Positions 22,406-37,400 of a DNA stretch of 64,000 bases are shown here, one piece after another. Below the pieces are notes generated by a model. That model was given only the letters and a program-made list of their open reading frames with translations, did no database searches and had not been told where the DNA came from. Within the stretch, counting starts at the first letter, position 1; the number at the start of each line of letters is the position of its first letter. This DNA comes from Hetaerina americana. Taxonomy: Eukaryota; Arthropoda; Insecta; Odonata; Calopterygidae. A program made the translations under genes and the position numbers. The stretch covers positions 51,586,857-51,650,856 of the forward strand of contig JAKTNV010000003.1 of NCBI GenBank assembly GCA_022747635.1. Reading direction: 5' to 3'.

Positions 22406-25400
22406 CTGTAAGTACAGAAATTGAAAATAAATATTTATATTGATACTTTCTGATTCATTATTTTTTTTAAGATTGCCAGCATATTACGATTCCTTCCCTT
22501 TTTCAAAAGTATCCTTTTTGCCAACATGAAAACTGTCTTTGTGAGACAAAATAAAATTTGGGTTGTAACCATCGCTTCATTAAATCATCAAGACTTACAA
22601 AAGGCTTTGTAACACATTTTGTGCATTCTTATCCATCATAAGGCATCCCGAGAACATTTTAGAGCTTAATTCAATATGTTCATCTGGCCTATCTAATACA
22701 GTAATTCACCTAGAGGTGACAGCTTTGTCAAGCAGAAAGCTAAACTATGATCACCAATCAATTCAATGATAATATACTTTAATTTCAAAAAATACATAAC
22801 TTATTAACCAAGAAAAGTACTGTTGATTTTGGTAGTTTTAATCTAGGGAATATATTATACCTTATTTGACGTGAAAGACATCACTAGTTACCGCATAAAA
22901 TGATACTTTCATTTTATGGTCTATAGTATTAAATTTTGCATAAACAAAGTTATTTGATTGATTCTCATTCATTCAGCATCTACCGAATGAAACTCTCGCA
23001 AGGATAATTGTAAAACGCGTGGATATTGTTTTCTCTGAGAGCATTTGATATTATTGCCTCTCCAATGTGTATCTCCCAAATGCCATGACATTTCTGCCTA
23101 TGTAAGGGCCATCCATCAGGTTGACCTGACCATCAAGTTTTAAATCTTGAAAAAATGTCTTCACTTGTAACTTTAAAGCAGAGCCTGAAAATGGAAACCT
23201 TAAAACATTCCCAAACAAACATGTATAAATAATCATTCACTGCCTCATTTCTGAGGCCTGTCTTCCCTTCTAGTTTTGGGGTTTTAACCATTTATTCAAG
23301 AAGAAATGTAGTCTTCCTTCTGCAATCTATGTTCATAATGCCTCTAATGGTAATGGTCTGATTACTACTTCCATAAATACTGAAAATGACCACATATTGT
23401 TGGGGTTCTTATTTGTTAAAATGTAGGGGAAGGGTAGGAATATGTTGGATTCTAATTCTATTGTGAAGGTAATGGAATTATTGAGGTCAGTGAGGAAATC
23501 ATGTATGCATTGGAAGAGCCAAAGCAGATGTATATGCAATATAATGAAAGTAAGTGGATGGGAAATGGTTGGAGGAAGATTTGGCAGTGTTTTCAAAATT
23601 ATTTAGGTATAGTTCAGCTGAGAATGGGGAAAGAGATTTGCTCATACTAGTGCCAGAAATTTGCTTGAAATAGAGATTGTTTAATTGAAAATAATTAAAG
23701 GTGCCAAATACAAAGACTGGTGAGGCATGTGCAGTCATTTACTGCGGCTTCTTCAACGCAAGGTTATGGGCCAGCTCTACAGAATTTTTTCATGGAAAAC
23801 ATGCTGGAGAAACCTAATTTATGAGACTAGCCATTGCATTAGGGAATAGAATGGTGAATTAATTTCAGAAACTATAGGTAACATTAGACAATTGATTATA
23901 TGGATTCTGGAGGGATAGTAGTTTGGGGCAGGAGAATTCTGGATATTGAGAGAGAATTTAATTTCAGATTAAATAGGTTATGACATGATTTGAGAGCAGT
24001 TTTAGAGTGGGTGAGACCATCTCATTCAAGGCATTTTTTAATTGTGTGCATGTCCCAGAATTGAGAAGTTCTTGGACTTTCAGAAGGTACTCTTGTTTTG
24101 TCTAGGATTACATGGAGTTACCTTTAACTTACCCCTACCTTTCACACACCACATCCCTATCTCTCTGACCTCCTATTACCTCATGCCACTCGAAATCAGT
24201 GAAAGAGCCACAAACATCAAGGGGATCTTACGGAAGACAATTGTCAAAATATTTTCTACCAAGCAATCAAGCCCCATGAGCAACCATTTCTCTGTTGGGT
24301 CCTCTCCCACCCCTCATCCTGCTCCTCTTGTTCCCCCCTTCATCATCATTGGCCTTTGAAATCCCACCAAAATGAAAAAAAAACATGATTAGCTAGATAA
24401 ATCACCAAGATTTGGCCCATGGACCCTTGGTTGTTAACAAACTCTTATCTTATGAGGCTAATAAGTTACACCAAACAAATTTGCCATATCTTTACTAGTA
24501 TTGAGATTGCTAATCAAGAGGAATTAACATTCATACATGCCTGGCATTTATTTCACTTCCGATGAAAAAAGTTGTTCTAGATATGCAACTCTGCCATTAC
24601 TGAGAATCACACATACTTCATCTAATACGTTTATTTGTAACAAAGGTGGGTGGCTTTTATTTAGTTCAATTATAATTATAACAGTTATGCTGTGTGAGCA
24701 AATTACATTAATGGAAAGCTAGGCATATTCTATTCTATTGCCCTTACATATCAATTGGACTCAAGTAACATAACACTTTGTTTCTGTGCAAGTAATCCAC
24801 TTCATAGCTCTAAATTAGCACTATAACAGTAAGGGGATTGTCATTCAATGTAAACAAATACTCATTTCATGAAAAACTGATGCACAATTTAGATATTTAA
24901 CTCTAAAATTAATTGGAAAGAATACTTAACTCTGAAAGTAAGATGAAGGTATGTTTTCTTACATATTAAGATTTAATACTTACTGCATGTAATTCTGAAG
25001 GAGAGAAACAATGTTTGAGATGGATTCGTAATGGAACCATTAGAATTAGAAAAAATGGAAAAGCTAGAGCTGCTTGGGTTGACTTCACAGTCCAGAGTAC
25101 AACAAGACACATGAGCTGAATAAATGTGAATAGATGCATCTTCATTGTCTGCACCTAAAATGAGAAAAGAGCATTCATCCATCACTAACACTCACAATTG
25201 AAAAAATCACACTGAGATTACTATTATTTCCTTTGACTCTCGGTTATGCTATGGAAATAATAAAACTGGATAAAACTTCCAATTAAAACTAAAATCAAGA
25301 CATATAACAGTCTGAAGTATGCAAATAGGTGATTTTGAGGATGAATTTATTTGGACATGCTGACTATTATCATTTCAGTTTTTCTAAATAAAATTAAAAT

Positions 25401-28400
25401 AAAGTTGATTGACAATTTGATATCAATCATTTATTACGGTTCATAGTATGATGTATCAATTATCAAGAATAAACATATAATCACACTGTATATATACTTG
25501 AAGTGCATTTTAATCTTGCATATCTTATCAAGAATAGGTGGAAAGGAAATCCAAAGGAGACAGGAAAGGTGGATTCAGAGCCCTTTGATTGGGGATAGGA
25601 TTTTAAGGATTGTGGTATAGGGGAGAACATTAGGTATGTGAGGTAGGGGGAGGAAAAGGACAGGCATGTTGGACAGAATGGAGGGAGGAAGTAAGTATGC
25701 AGCATTGACAAAGAAAGGGTTTCTTGTAGTGTCAGGATGTGTTTTGCTAGAAGAAGCTGAGAAATATATTATCGCTGTATTTGCGCATCCAAAACCTACC
25801 CTAAATGGTCAACAACCAATAATAACTGCCTCATTAAGCTATGAAGCCAAATGTATGACATTATTATATGGATGATTTCCATGATCATGTGTGCATTTGC
25901 ACTCATATAAATGTTGTCATACCTGTCAAGATTCTTTTTAATCAATCATTGAGTAGCACAATTCACACCCATTGCAGGTACATATAATGCTTATGACTTC
26001 AGCCAACATCAATTAGAAATGCTATCACTTTTAATGCTAAGGAAATTTTTCAGGAACTAAGAATGAAAATTTAATAAAATGACATTTCAGGAATGGACTT
26101 TGATGAAGCAATCTGGTAGTTTGAAATGTTTTCAATTTATTTTATTAAGTCTTCTTCAATCAAGTCATTTAATAATGCTCGGTGAGGTCTGTCGGAAATC
26201 TGGTTATTATTGTTGCTCTTTCTCAGTCATTATAGTCTCTCGTTTACTCAATAAATGATAGCTGATAATCAAAGGGCATAAAATTGTAGAATCTTCATTA
26301 TATGGAAATTAATTTTTTTATTAGAGATGTTCTCCAAAATAAATAATCAACTATCCTTATTTGCTAGGTGGAATGTATTTATTTTAGGGCATTATTTGTG
26401 AGGATGGGTCTTCTTAGATAAAAAACCATGTGCAAATGATTTTGATAACATGAAATCCTAGATTTTATCCTAGCTTTTTAATTTTGACTGATTTTATTTA
26501 CTTTCCATGTCTCCAAATAACCAATACTGTATCAAATAAAATAAATAGTTTTAAAATGGAACACACACAATCACTGGCTCTTTTTAACTACAGATTAAAG
26601 TAATCCCTTGAAAGTGAAAATCCAGATTACAGTCAATTTCCCCCCAACTACTCCACAATAAATACCAATACAAAGAATTCAATATTTGTGTATTTTGGAT
26701 AACTATGAAATGGAAATCAGAATGTTGGGACTAACACAGCACAATGATGCATGAGTCATAGCATCATAGACATTTTTTAATGATGTTACTGCATTGTTTA
26801 CATCATGGTGGTCCCTAGCCCTTATGAAGATTGATAATTTTGCTGGGCACATTGAAAGTGGGACTAAATCTAACATACCCATTTTTTGAAGAATGAAATG
26901 AGTAGTAATTAAAAATATTGCAATCTATGCTCTTCTTGCTACTTCTCTGGTAGTAATAAATATTCTTTGAGCGCTTTGAGCAACAACAAGTTTTTTTAAC
27001 TAAAAAAGCTTATATCGGCTCTTCCTCTAATGAGAAACTTGACTGAATGCGTTTTATTCCGAACCTAGCTTTGTCTATTAATAAATTCATTTCTATATTG
27101 CATGAGATAGAAATAACAGATTTCACTTGTTTATTTATTTTTAAAATATTTGCTTGTTATTAATTCTTACCCTCCGAACATATGGTACCCGTGGATGATG
27201 TTTAACTGGCATAAAAAATAGATGCAGACGGTCAATAAACTGAATTCCATTGGTGGAAGAGATGCCCATGTATAGGAAGACACCAAATAGGACGGCAATA
27301 GGCACAAGGCGCAACAATGGGGCCATCAAGACAGACACCCCAACAAGCACACTTACAACAAGTGCACTTAGTCGTTGCTCTGTGTTTTCCAGCCACGTAC
27401 AAAATGCCATGAAAAACAAGAAAAATTAACCATATAAATAAAACACATATATAAAAATGTTGACATACTACTCCACTCTGGATAAAAAAGATTATTTGCT
27501 TGTATTTAATATGTCTGCATGGGATTGAAAGAGGCTCAGTCTGCAACTTGTTTAAGATGACATGTTAGCCAATTTGGCAAAAATAAGTAAAAGAGCCAAG
27601 CATTGTATCATTATCTTTCATTGCATATTACAACTTCATATTATAGAGAAACATTGAAATGAGTTTTAAAATATTTTCGAGATGACACTCATGCATATCT
27701 TTTCATTCATCTCTTTCATTATATGTCGATATGAATTAGTGTAATTTGAATATGATGAGAGGTTTACGGTTTATTTCAATAACATAAATACTGAGCGTAC
27801 AATATGTGTTAGACTATCTACTCATACTGACTTTTCAGTGGTGCTTTTTAGTCAGGTAGAGTTCTGAGTTAAGGCTTTCCAATTACTAACTCAACCATAA
27901 ATTTTAGTTAAAATGGATAAGAAATACACCACCTACTGAATCCAACACTAGTGTTTAATCGTCCTAATTAATGAAATATTGAAAATGTTTGAGTCTAAAT
28001 TTTGCTTTAGTGTAGTGAAAGTAAACAAATGGCTCAGTTCCCATGGGTCCATATTCATCTACTGTTGCATACCTTTGACTTCAATGATGTGAGGCTTATC
28101 TCCAGGAGCATGTGTCCGAGACATCACAGTTACAGCAGAGACATGAGCCACAGAGCGGACTGTAGCTGCACACATCCATGGAGCCCCCAAAATACCACAC
28201 CCAGTATTTATTAAACAAATCAAAACAATATCAAGGTGAAACCCTGATCCTTTGCGAAGTTTTCTGTCCTTGTTATCAATGATAAGTTCACAGATATGAG
28301 TTTCCATGAACAGAAGTATGTAGATGAGAAGGGCTGGTACAACAGCTGCAAAAGCAACCCAAATCTCTACCGTCGTGGGTGATACAACCCAGCCTCGAGA

Positions 28401-31400
28401 TCCAGGTCTTGATGGTGATAAGCCTTCTGGAACCATCAACTTTTCAGTATACGTGTCTGGAATTACATAATCCAGAGATACCATTGTAATTATGGCTATT
28501 GGTACTCCAAAATCACCTAGTGCACGCCTTGCCTAAAACAGTCACGGATAAATTTATTAGCCTATTTCTTTGATAAAAGTGAAAACAAATATCCTTATGC
28601 CTCTTTATATCATCTACTTCTTCAACATGCATAACTTCAGTTATAATCTCTTCTAGCCACATTAGGGACATCATAGTTATTCTTCTGCTTTTAACAGCAT
28701 GATAGATAAAAATGAATGGTAAAATTTGCAAACATATTTCAGGAAACATGATTACTTACATTTCGTCCTAAAAAGTTACTATTTCGAAACTGACGAAGAT
28801 AGTATGCAATGAAAAATGTACCCAGTGCTAAGATTGTGCAAAGCAAGGCTGTATTTGGCTGGTTCTCCAGATGTAAATAGCCACCCTCATCTTCAACAAT
28901 AATCGAGCCATTTTCCACATGTAAACTGTTAGAAAAAATTGGATTAAAAATATTTTCAGTAAAAATTCTAATTCAATCCACATTGTGTAATCATGCACTT
29001 TTATTGCACATAACATTTTTTCCATTACTTCTGTTTTCTGTTATAAAAATCGAGTTTCATCATTAAAAATATTATACTTTTAACTAAGTGAACTGTTGAC
29101 ATTACCTCAGATTGGAACCATAACCTTCTAACTGCACTACATTAGTATTGCTTGGCAAATAACCTACATTCTCCCATGTATTTGTAATGTTGGTAGAATT
29201 ATTTGTCTCATTTCCGGTCAACCCAGGACTAAAGTGGCAATAGGAAGCCACTAGTGGATGCTTGTGAAATACCTATCAAAATAATCATTTTGAATGAAAC
29301 CACAATGTAATCAACAACAAAACAAAAGATATTCATACATAAATGCACTCAATTCAGTCCTTGCCTGATATAATTTCAATAAACTTTCATAGATGAAAAG
29401 CAGAGAAATGAGAGTTGCAAAGATATCCTGAGTGAACCGGGTAAACATCTTCACCAGCACACTGCCTTCCACTACCACCACGATTAAAGCAATAACTGTC
29501 AGCCATACTCCAATCCAGACTCTCATTGCAAGGAAGTCAACACCATTCATTGAGCAGAACTGTATGGTTTGTGAAATAAAATGAAAAATATTGTTAATTC
29601 TCAAACAGCTTGTACCTTTTGTACATATTCTGTTACTGGTTAGGGGGATCATCTCCCATTTAAAGAAAGCTACCCTATTCAAATAGTAAAAATATATTAA
29701 CATATGATTACATCTTGTATTTAATCTACCAATGTTCTCCTTATGTATAAAGGCTAAAATATAGTTTTTTCACTGCAAATAATATTGAAAAAGTACTTTA
29801 TGAAAGTAATAACAAAGTTAATTAGGTATGTCGATATAACAAAAATATACATTCTTATAATTGATCACTAAATAGAGGTTTAACTGTATTTATGGGCATC
29901 ACCAATGGATATTGGCTTTTGGATACCTTAGGAGTGAATTATTATCCTCCTTAACTTATTTAACTTAGCACTTCCACATAAAGATATAATACTTCACGAC
30001 CATGGTTTCGATGCTGTGCATCATCATCAGCTTTTTTTACCTTCATCATTTAGGAATTCCACAAGTTTAAACCTGAAACTGTTATCTGTATTTAACTTTA
30101 CACTTAACCAGCAGGTAACTCTGCAATTTTCGGAAATAACTTCACCTATTGAGAGTTACTGTCACAGCCATTAAGTATTGCCATGCATTTCAATGAAAGT
30201 ATTAACTAAGTGCTTATATTTTTGGTAAAATTATTTAAGGATCACTATTAATTAGATTAAACCTCAGGAAAACAAAATACATCCATTGGAACAGTTAAGC
30301 CATAAACTTTATTTTGGCCTTAGTGGTCACACACTACAACAGTAATGAGAATGGAATTTCAGGAGGTATGTAAGTTAATCCATGGTACTAAAATGCATCA
30401 ATGAGAAGAAACAAATACCTTTCTCAGGTATAACATCTATTCCCATCTTCTTTTAGATTAATAATGAATAAATATCATATTTTTGAACATCTCAAGGGGT
30501 TGATTTTTTCAAATTAAATTGTTCAATCAAATTAATTCATATTACACATTACATCAAATTAACTCTTACTGCAGCAGGGACAATGTGCCTAGATATCATA
30601 GTAAATGTGTCCAAAAATAAATGGTAAATATCTAAATACGTACACAATCAAAATATTATGTGTTATTTTAAGCATTTTTCTCGGAGCATGTTCCCTCAGC
30701 TTTTTCATTTTGGGGATATAATAATGTTTTTCCAACCAATAAGATAATTTACAAGTTGAAAATGAAAAGCAAGAAAAATAAAACTATACACTTCATTAAT
30801 ACAATGCAATTCCATAACAGAAAAATCATGGGAATCAGTCAAATATCAGTAAAATTCTCCTAGACAGGCATTTTATTTTTAAACTAACCAATACAAATGC
30901 TATAAAAAAACTTCATTGGCACCATGAGGTACAAGCTAATAAAATTATCCTACAAAACCATACCTTGCCAAAAAAGCAATTTAACTCATTTTAAAATTAA
31001 TCCAATGAACTGCACTTTTCCGAGTCCAAAAAAGAGCCATTTGGCAAATGACTTTTGCAAAACACAATGCCCCTTGCCTTCCCCTCATTTAAAAAATTGG
31101 ATGTATTTATATTTTTCATGTAGTAGTACATGCAAATAGAAATCTATTTGAGTATGTGAAAAATTGCGATATCCTTAAATATTCTACAAGGCATAATGAG
31201 CAGCTGCACATTTTATATGTACGTACAAAAAAATGCAGGTGCTAGCCCAAATTTTATGAGCCTTCAACTTTATAATTAACTCCCAGCTGACATTAAGGTC
31301 CAAAAAAGTGTAGCTGCATTTAAAGTCAATCTACTTAGGTGCTTAAAATTAAAAATGTTTCTTTCAATTGCTGAATTTCTTGATAATGCCTGATATGTGT

Positions 31401-34400
31401 CTTGTATCCATGTACTTCCCCTGATGTGTCTTATATCAAGTGTAACAGTTGTAAAAACTTGATTGCTGGGCAAATAAAATGTATTATTATTATTATTATT
31501 GGTAGGAGCATGAGTAATTAGGAATACAGTCTAATAGAATTGAGCTATATCAGGATGAAATTGTTTGCCTAATGGAATTCCAGAAGGCATTTACGGGAAT
31601 GTGGACAGAATTAATGAAAACGTGGAAATTAGACCAAAGAAATAAAAGTCTTATTCCAAACCTCTACATGAACCAGACTGCTCAATAAGGATTGCAAATG
31701 ATGATCAGGAATGAGCAGTGATAGAAAATGAGTTTGGCAGAGCTTTCAGTTATATCCTATCCATTTTACTCAATACAAATGAGAAAAGGGGGTAAGGAAG
31801 ACTGGAGTGTGAAACATTTGGCAACCAACCAAAGAGCCTGGATTCAATTATTTGGGACTTTGGAGAGAGACCCCCAGCAACAGTCAAAATTTGAGATTTC
31901 TCAAGTACTAATGTGCTTGGAAAATCAAAGGTGGCAAATGGAAATTAGCCCCCAATGGCCCTGATACATACGAGGATTAAACAGGCTTAACAACATGAGA
32001 TGAGTCCTACCTTCATCTCTCAAAACAGCCTTTGGGTTGCTTACTGTAATTAGTGGGACAGAAGAGAGTGTAAATGAGTAAGTGGTTGCCTAAAGTGAAA
32101 TAATCGTGAATATGTAGATTATATGGAGGAGGGATGCTCAGATGATAAAACTTAATTTAATTACTCAGCCAAGGGATTAAAGTTATTATTAAGTAAATCA
32201 CAAGATAGTGGATAGGTACTTAAAGGATGGAAGGAAGACAAATTATGAGGAAATGAAAGCAAAAGGCCTTCAAAAATTCAAGAGGCGAAGTTGAACAAAG
32301 TGGTGGAAGGAAATAAATTAGAAGAGGTGGAACATTTCACATATTCATGCATTATTTTGAAAGAAGACAAACATAGGAGTTAGTACATTAGGAGAAGAAT
32401 TGCATTAATGAAAGAAGTATTCAACAAGAGAGTTTCAAAGAACAGTTTCTTGTTTATGGTAGTATGGGGTGCTGGGTCTTGTCTTGTAAGTTGAGGCTAA
32501 GAAATATAGGTGTTTCTTTGTCTATCCAAAACTTACTTTAAATAGTAGGCTACCAAATATTAATAATGATAAAATGGAAATTGACCATTGCCTAAAAAGT
32601 ACTTGTTTTGGATGATTTAGTCACTTTTCTTTATGATTTTTTAGCATTAAGTATTACTCTGTCATGTTTTTTATTTAAGTATTTATGAAGTTGTGGCTGT
32701 CATTAAATGTCAAAGCATAGTTTATCAGCTAACAAGGATATTTTCTTGAATTTCACAAGATAGGGAGGCTATTATTGTAGAGATGTTAGTAAAGACAGAA
32801 GTGATTCTGGCCATATTTCAGTCAGGGGAACTATACCTTCTAAATTTGCCTCAGTAAATATGTATTTAGGGAATGACACAGCTTCAGGAAGAAGCTCTTG
32901 TAGAACTCTTCCAGGAATCTCATTCATTCCATTAACAACTGAAATTACTGAATTATTTCATGACATGACATACTGGAAAATAGAAGAAACCAAACTTATA
33001 ATTTTGATGAGTGATCACAATTATTATTATTTTATTATTTACTTTTTATTTGCCCAGAGATCACAATACAAAAATACCAGGTGGGTGGTGTATGTACATG
33101 ATATAAGACACGTCAATGAGGAGCAAAGACACAGGCTCAGTTAAGATACATAAAAGAAATGATGCTCATAGTTACATGTTTGGTACAAACCCATGAACAT
33201 TGGCTGTAACATGCACATACAATATCAAATTCAGAAAAATCATTGATCATTAACATGAATCAGACGATGACCATTGCTAGAAACTAAAAGTATGAACTTA
33301 ATGGTTGGGAATATTGTTGAGATATTCATCAACCGAGTAAAGCATATTGCGCTGTAGATATCTTTTTAATTTATGCCTGAATGCAGCAGTGTCCTTTGTG
33401 TCCTTGATACTTTTGGGTAGTTTGTTATATAATCTGATGCCCATTTCATTGGGTCCTAATTTCAATGCTTTAGTTCTTATATTCCCATAATGGAAGTCAT
33501 TCCTGCCTCTGGTGCAATGATGATGATGGGCAGAGTTAAGAGAATAGTTGCCGATGTTATTTTTTATATATAGAATTAAAAACACAATGTAGATGCATGG
33601 GAGTGGTAGCAAATTTAATTCACGGAAAATAGGCCTTGATGGAGCATTGTGAGGTTTCCTGGTGATGATTCTAATAGCTTTCTTTGGCATTTTAAAGATG
33701 GTTTGAGAAATAGCAGCTGATCCCCATATGATCCCCAATGTATTAAATAATGTTAATAATAGTAAGTATAACACTTTGTACTAATGATGGGTTAATTAGT
33801 TTGTAAAGCCAGCTAGTGAGGGAAGCCATTTCTCTTTAATTTTGATATCACTATACATATTTTCCAACTCCTTGAAGAATCTTATATGCTTATGTGAAAT
33901 GCTGGTACCTTGTCCAAGATTTTGGCCTCACAGAGCTGGACAAATGCTTACTTTGAATCTCTTGAGCATGAGAATGGTGAAATAGCTGCAGGTAGCACAC
34001 TAAAAGTGAACATTTTATTTAGATAGGTATTATATAATCCTCAAATTACTTCATTTTTTGGCTGATAAAACATTAGTTTTAGTGCATTTATTTAGAATTT
34101 GCTTTCCTTGAAACATACTGGTTTGGTTTCACTAACACAAAATCATAAAAATCTTTTTGAAATGCTAAGATAATGGAGAATCTTCTTATACCTTTTAGGA
34201 AAATGACAAATGAAATGTAAATGAAGAGCTTATTCAAATTTCTGCATGTTACATAAAATTGTGTACAAGTAGGGAAGGTATAGCTCCTTATTATATTAGT
34301 AGGACTTCAGAGAATTATATGATTGGATTGGATGGTGCCTTGAATTTGAAGAGTAATGCCTTTCAACGTGAAGGGTATGCTGGGCTTTAAAAAAGTCAAA

Positions 34401-37400
34401 CAAAATTATGTGGTTTCACCTCAAGTGACAAAACATCTTACTCTGGTACCTGTAATGAAACTTTTCATTCCGGGAACATCATTATAATGCAACATCAATA
34501 CTACGTGTAATCGCTCATATTATAAATCACATTTGGACCCTAGAAGCAGACTTATGCTTGGAAGGTAACAAGCGACTAAAATTAATAACATATTTGATGA
34601 ACATATACTTACCAAAATACACTTTAAACTATATAAGCCATTTCAATGCAGCAATTTCAGAGTGAAAAAATTATTCGCCTTGATCCCGGTCAAGGCAAAT
34701 GATTTTTACACTCTAAAATTGTTGCATTGAAATGCATACTCGTATTAGCAAATGACCCTGTTAAAAGTTACTGTTGTGGCATCTCCCGCAGTTTCTTGGA
34801 ATTCATATAAGCCATGATTAAGATGATTGGTTAGCTTAGAGAAAGTCTTTTTATCACAAATTTTTACCAATTTAAGTTTAATCTGTAGTTAAACAAAGTC
34901 ACTTATTAACTGCATACTTTTATTTCTTAGCATTATTCTTTCTACACTTCTTTTACTTGATTGCCTGCTAAATTTATTGAGAATTTTTGGAACTTTGTTT
35001 ACAAAACTTCTTTAATTAAACTAACATATCCTGGTCACCTCAATATTTATTGAAAAAGGTCAGTTTCACATTATTTGTGTCAATAATAACTTACCGAATA
35101 AAGGCTTTCATCATAAAGCAACAAAGGGCCAGTAGCCCCAACAATTACTAGTGGCTGCCCAGAGAGGAATGAAAAAAGCACTCCAGCAAGTGATGTTGCA
35201 ACCAATGTTTCAGAAATTCCAATCCAATTTTCAGTTTTGTCCCCTAAAATAAAATCACTTTTGAAGTTTTAAATATTACGACAAATATTGTACAGAGCAT
35301 ATAATTTCTAGGAATAAAATTCTATAATCAACAAATTTTTAATGGATAAAAATAGAAGGGATACTTTAATAACAAATAAAATTTTGCATACAGTATAACC
35401 TCTTTGTAGTGATCTGTGAATGAAGAGCAATTCTGAAAATACTGCCAATCTTAGGGAGATTGACTAATTGTGAAATTATGCTATTATTTGAATTTGGAAT
35501 AAGAGAGTAAACTGGGGTGATCACAAACATTTTGTAGTTACCAGAACCAAGAGAGAAAACAATGCATGACACTGAATCTTCAATAATAATATATGCTGCG
35601 TTATCCTGTAATTACTGGTATCAAAATTGCCTGAGGGCATGAGAATGGTCATGGATCTTCTTCGTATATGTACAGTATTGTCACCCAAGTGATGGATAAT
35701 GAACATTGACACTTTTCACTTTGTCATTGTCAATTGTCACTTTTTTCATCTTTCAAATTTCATAATGAAAAGACCAATATAATAATTAGACCAATATAAT
35801 AATAATAAGACTAATACCAGTCATTATTACAAATCAAATGGCCTGGACCATTAGGCATGTGACTGCAAATTACACCTCAGAGGCAAGTCATGATTTGAAT
35901 ATTGATAACATTCCAAAAGTAGATCCATAAACCAGGTTTCATAAAATTCAATTGCTGCCTGAATATTTTAACAAGGATGACATTAAGAACTTACCTAACA
36001 GCCCTCCAAATGTAATTGCTCCAGAAAGTGCAGCAAAGTATATAAAAATTGCTGCTGCAAAGCATGGAAAATTCAGTCCATCAATGAAATCAGATATGTA
36101 ATGAGGAAATCTTCTTTTGACATCGTTGATTAAACCCCCAAAAGGTTTTCTGGTGCGTTTCAAGGGATCGATATGAGGCGGCCTCTTTTCATCTCCAGGA
36201 AGCAATGCTATAATTTTAATAATACAAAAATTTAGTTTGTCTGCAAGTTCTTTAAATGAGTATAAGGATAGATATTATCACAAAATATTTTTGGACAATG
36301 ATTCCTGTATCAAAATTACTTTGTGGTGAAAGTAATATTTGGCATCTCATCCATTTTAAGTACATAATTATGGTGTGACATCAGCACAATAAAATCTAAC
36401 TGTCTAGGTCAGTAGTATTTGCTTATTATAGGGCCTGTCATATATAATCATTTTGGAAGTGAAAATGACCAAATAAAAATGATCCTGAATTAAATGGCCA
36501 ATGAATTATTTTCCTTGAGTGCAAACAGATTGCTGTGCACAATGGGAATTTAAAAATCTGCATTTTTAGGAGTTGATCAGTAGAAATAGCAAATAAATTC
36601 ACAATATGGTATTCTTTTCAGAAACATAAATAAATTGATGTATGCACTCCAGTCACTTATCCTAGCTGCCACTGAAGAACTATTTTGACTCATAAAATTC
36701 ACCTAACACAATGGAGCAAAATACTTCATTCATTTAATTATCCCTTGGTGGGAGAAAAATTTACGGCTAATTCATATTGGTTTGCTTGACTTAAGTAAAT
36801 AAATAAGGGGTATTTTTGGTTTAGAGCATTTCAACCATGTGCACATACTCTAATTTTAGAATACTTCATCAGACTCATCAGACCTCACTGCATGCATGAA
36901 AAATACCAGTCACTCATTTGGTTTTTTTTTCTGAAGCATTATCTAAATTTTTCAGCCTCTTAAAAGTCAAATAAAAATATATAAATATCATTAATTTTTT
37001 TAAAGTTCTCATTTCTCTTTGAACCTGACTGACTGACTTCAGCTGATGATCATTTAAATTTGTTAGTTACCCAACAATTTAAGCTACACTCATTATAAGG
37101 GAAGAATTCCTCAAACATTTTTCTATTGGTTCTACTTTGAAATTTAGTTGGCACAATAATCTAATATGTCTCACCTTGCTGGGTTTCATCCTGCTGAAGA
37201 ACCTTGGAAGTTTTTCTACGACGAATAGCTTCACTTTTTGCCTTTAACTCATCAAATGGAAGCAAGGCTTTTCTTTCCCAATTTCCTGGCGGTAGCACTA
37301 TGCTGTCATCAAGAAATTCATTGATAGCTGATAGAAGCTCCTTCTTTTCTGTAGCTTTATAGGCAATGTTATGGAAGTGCTATAGGTAAAAAATCAGTAA

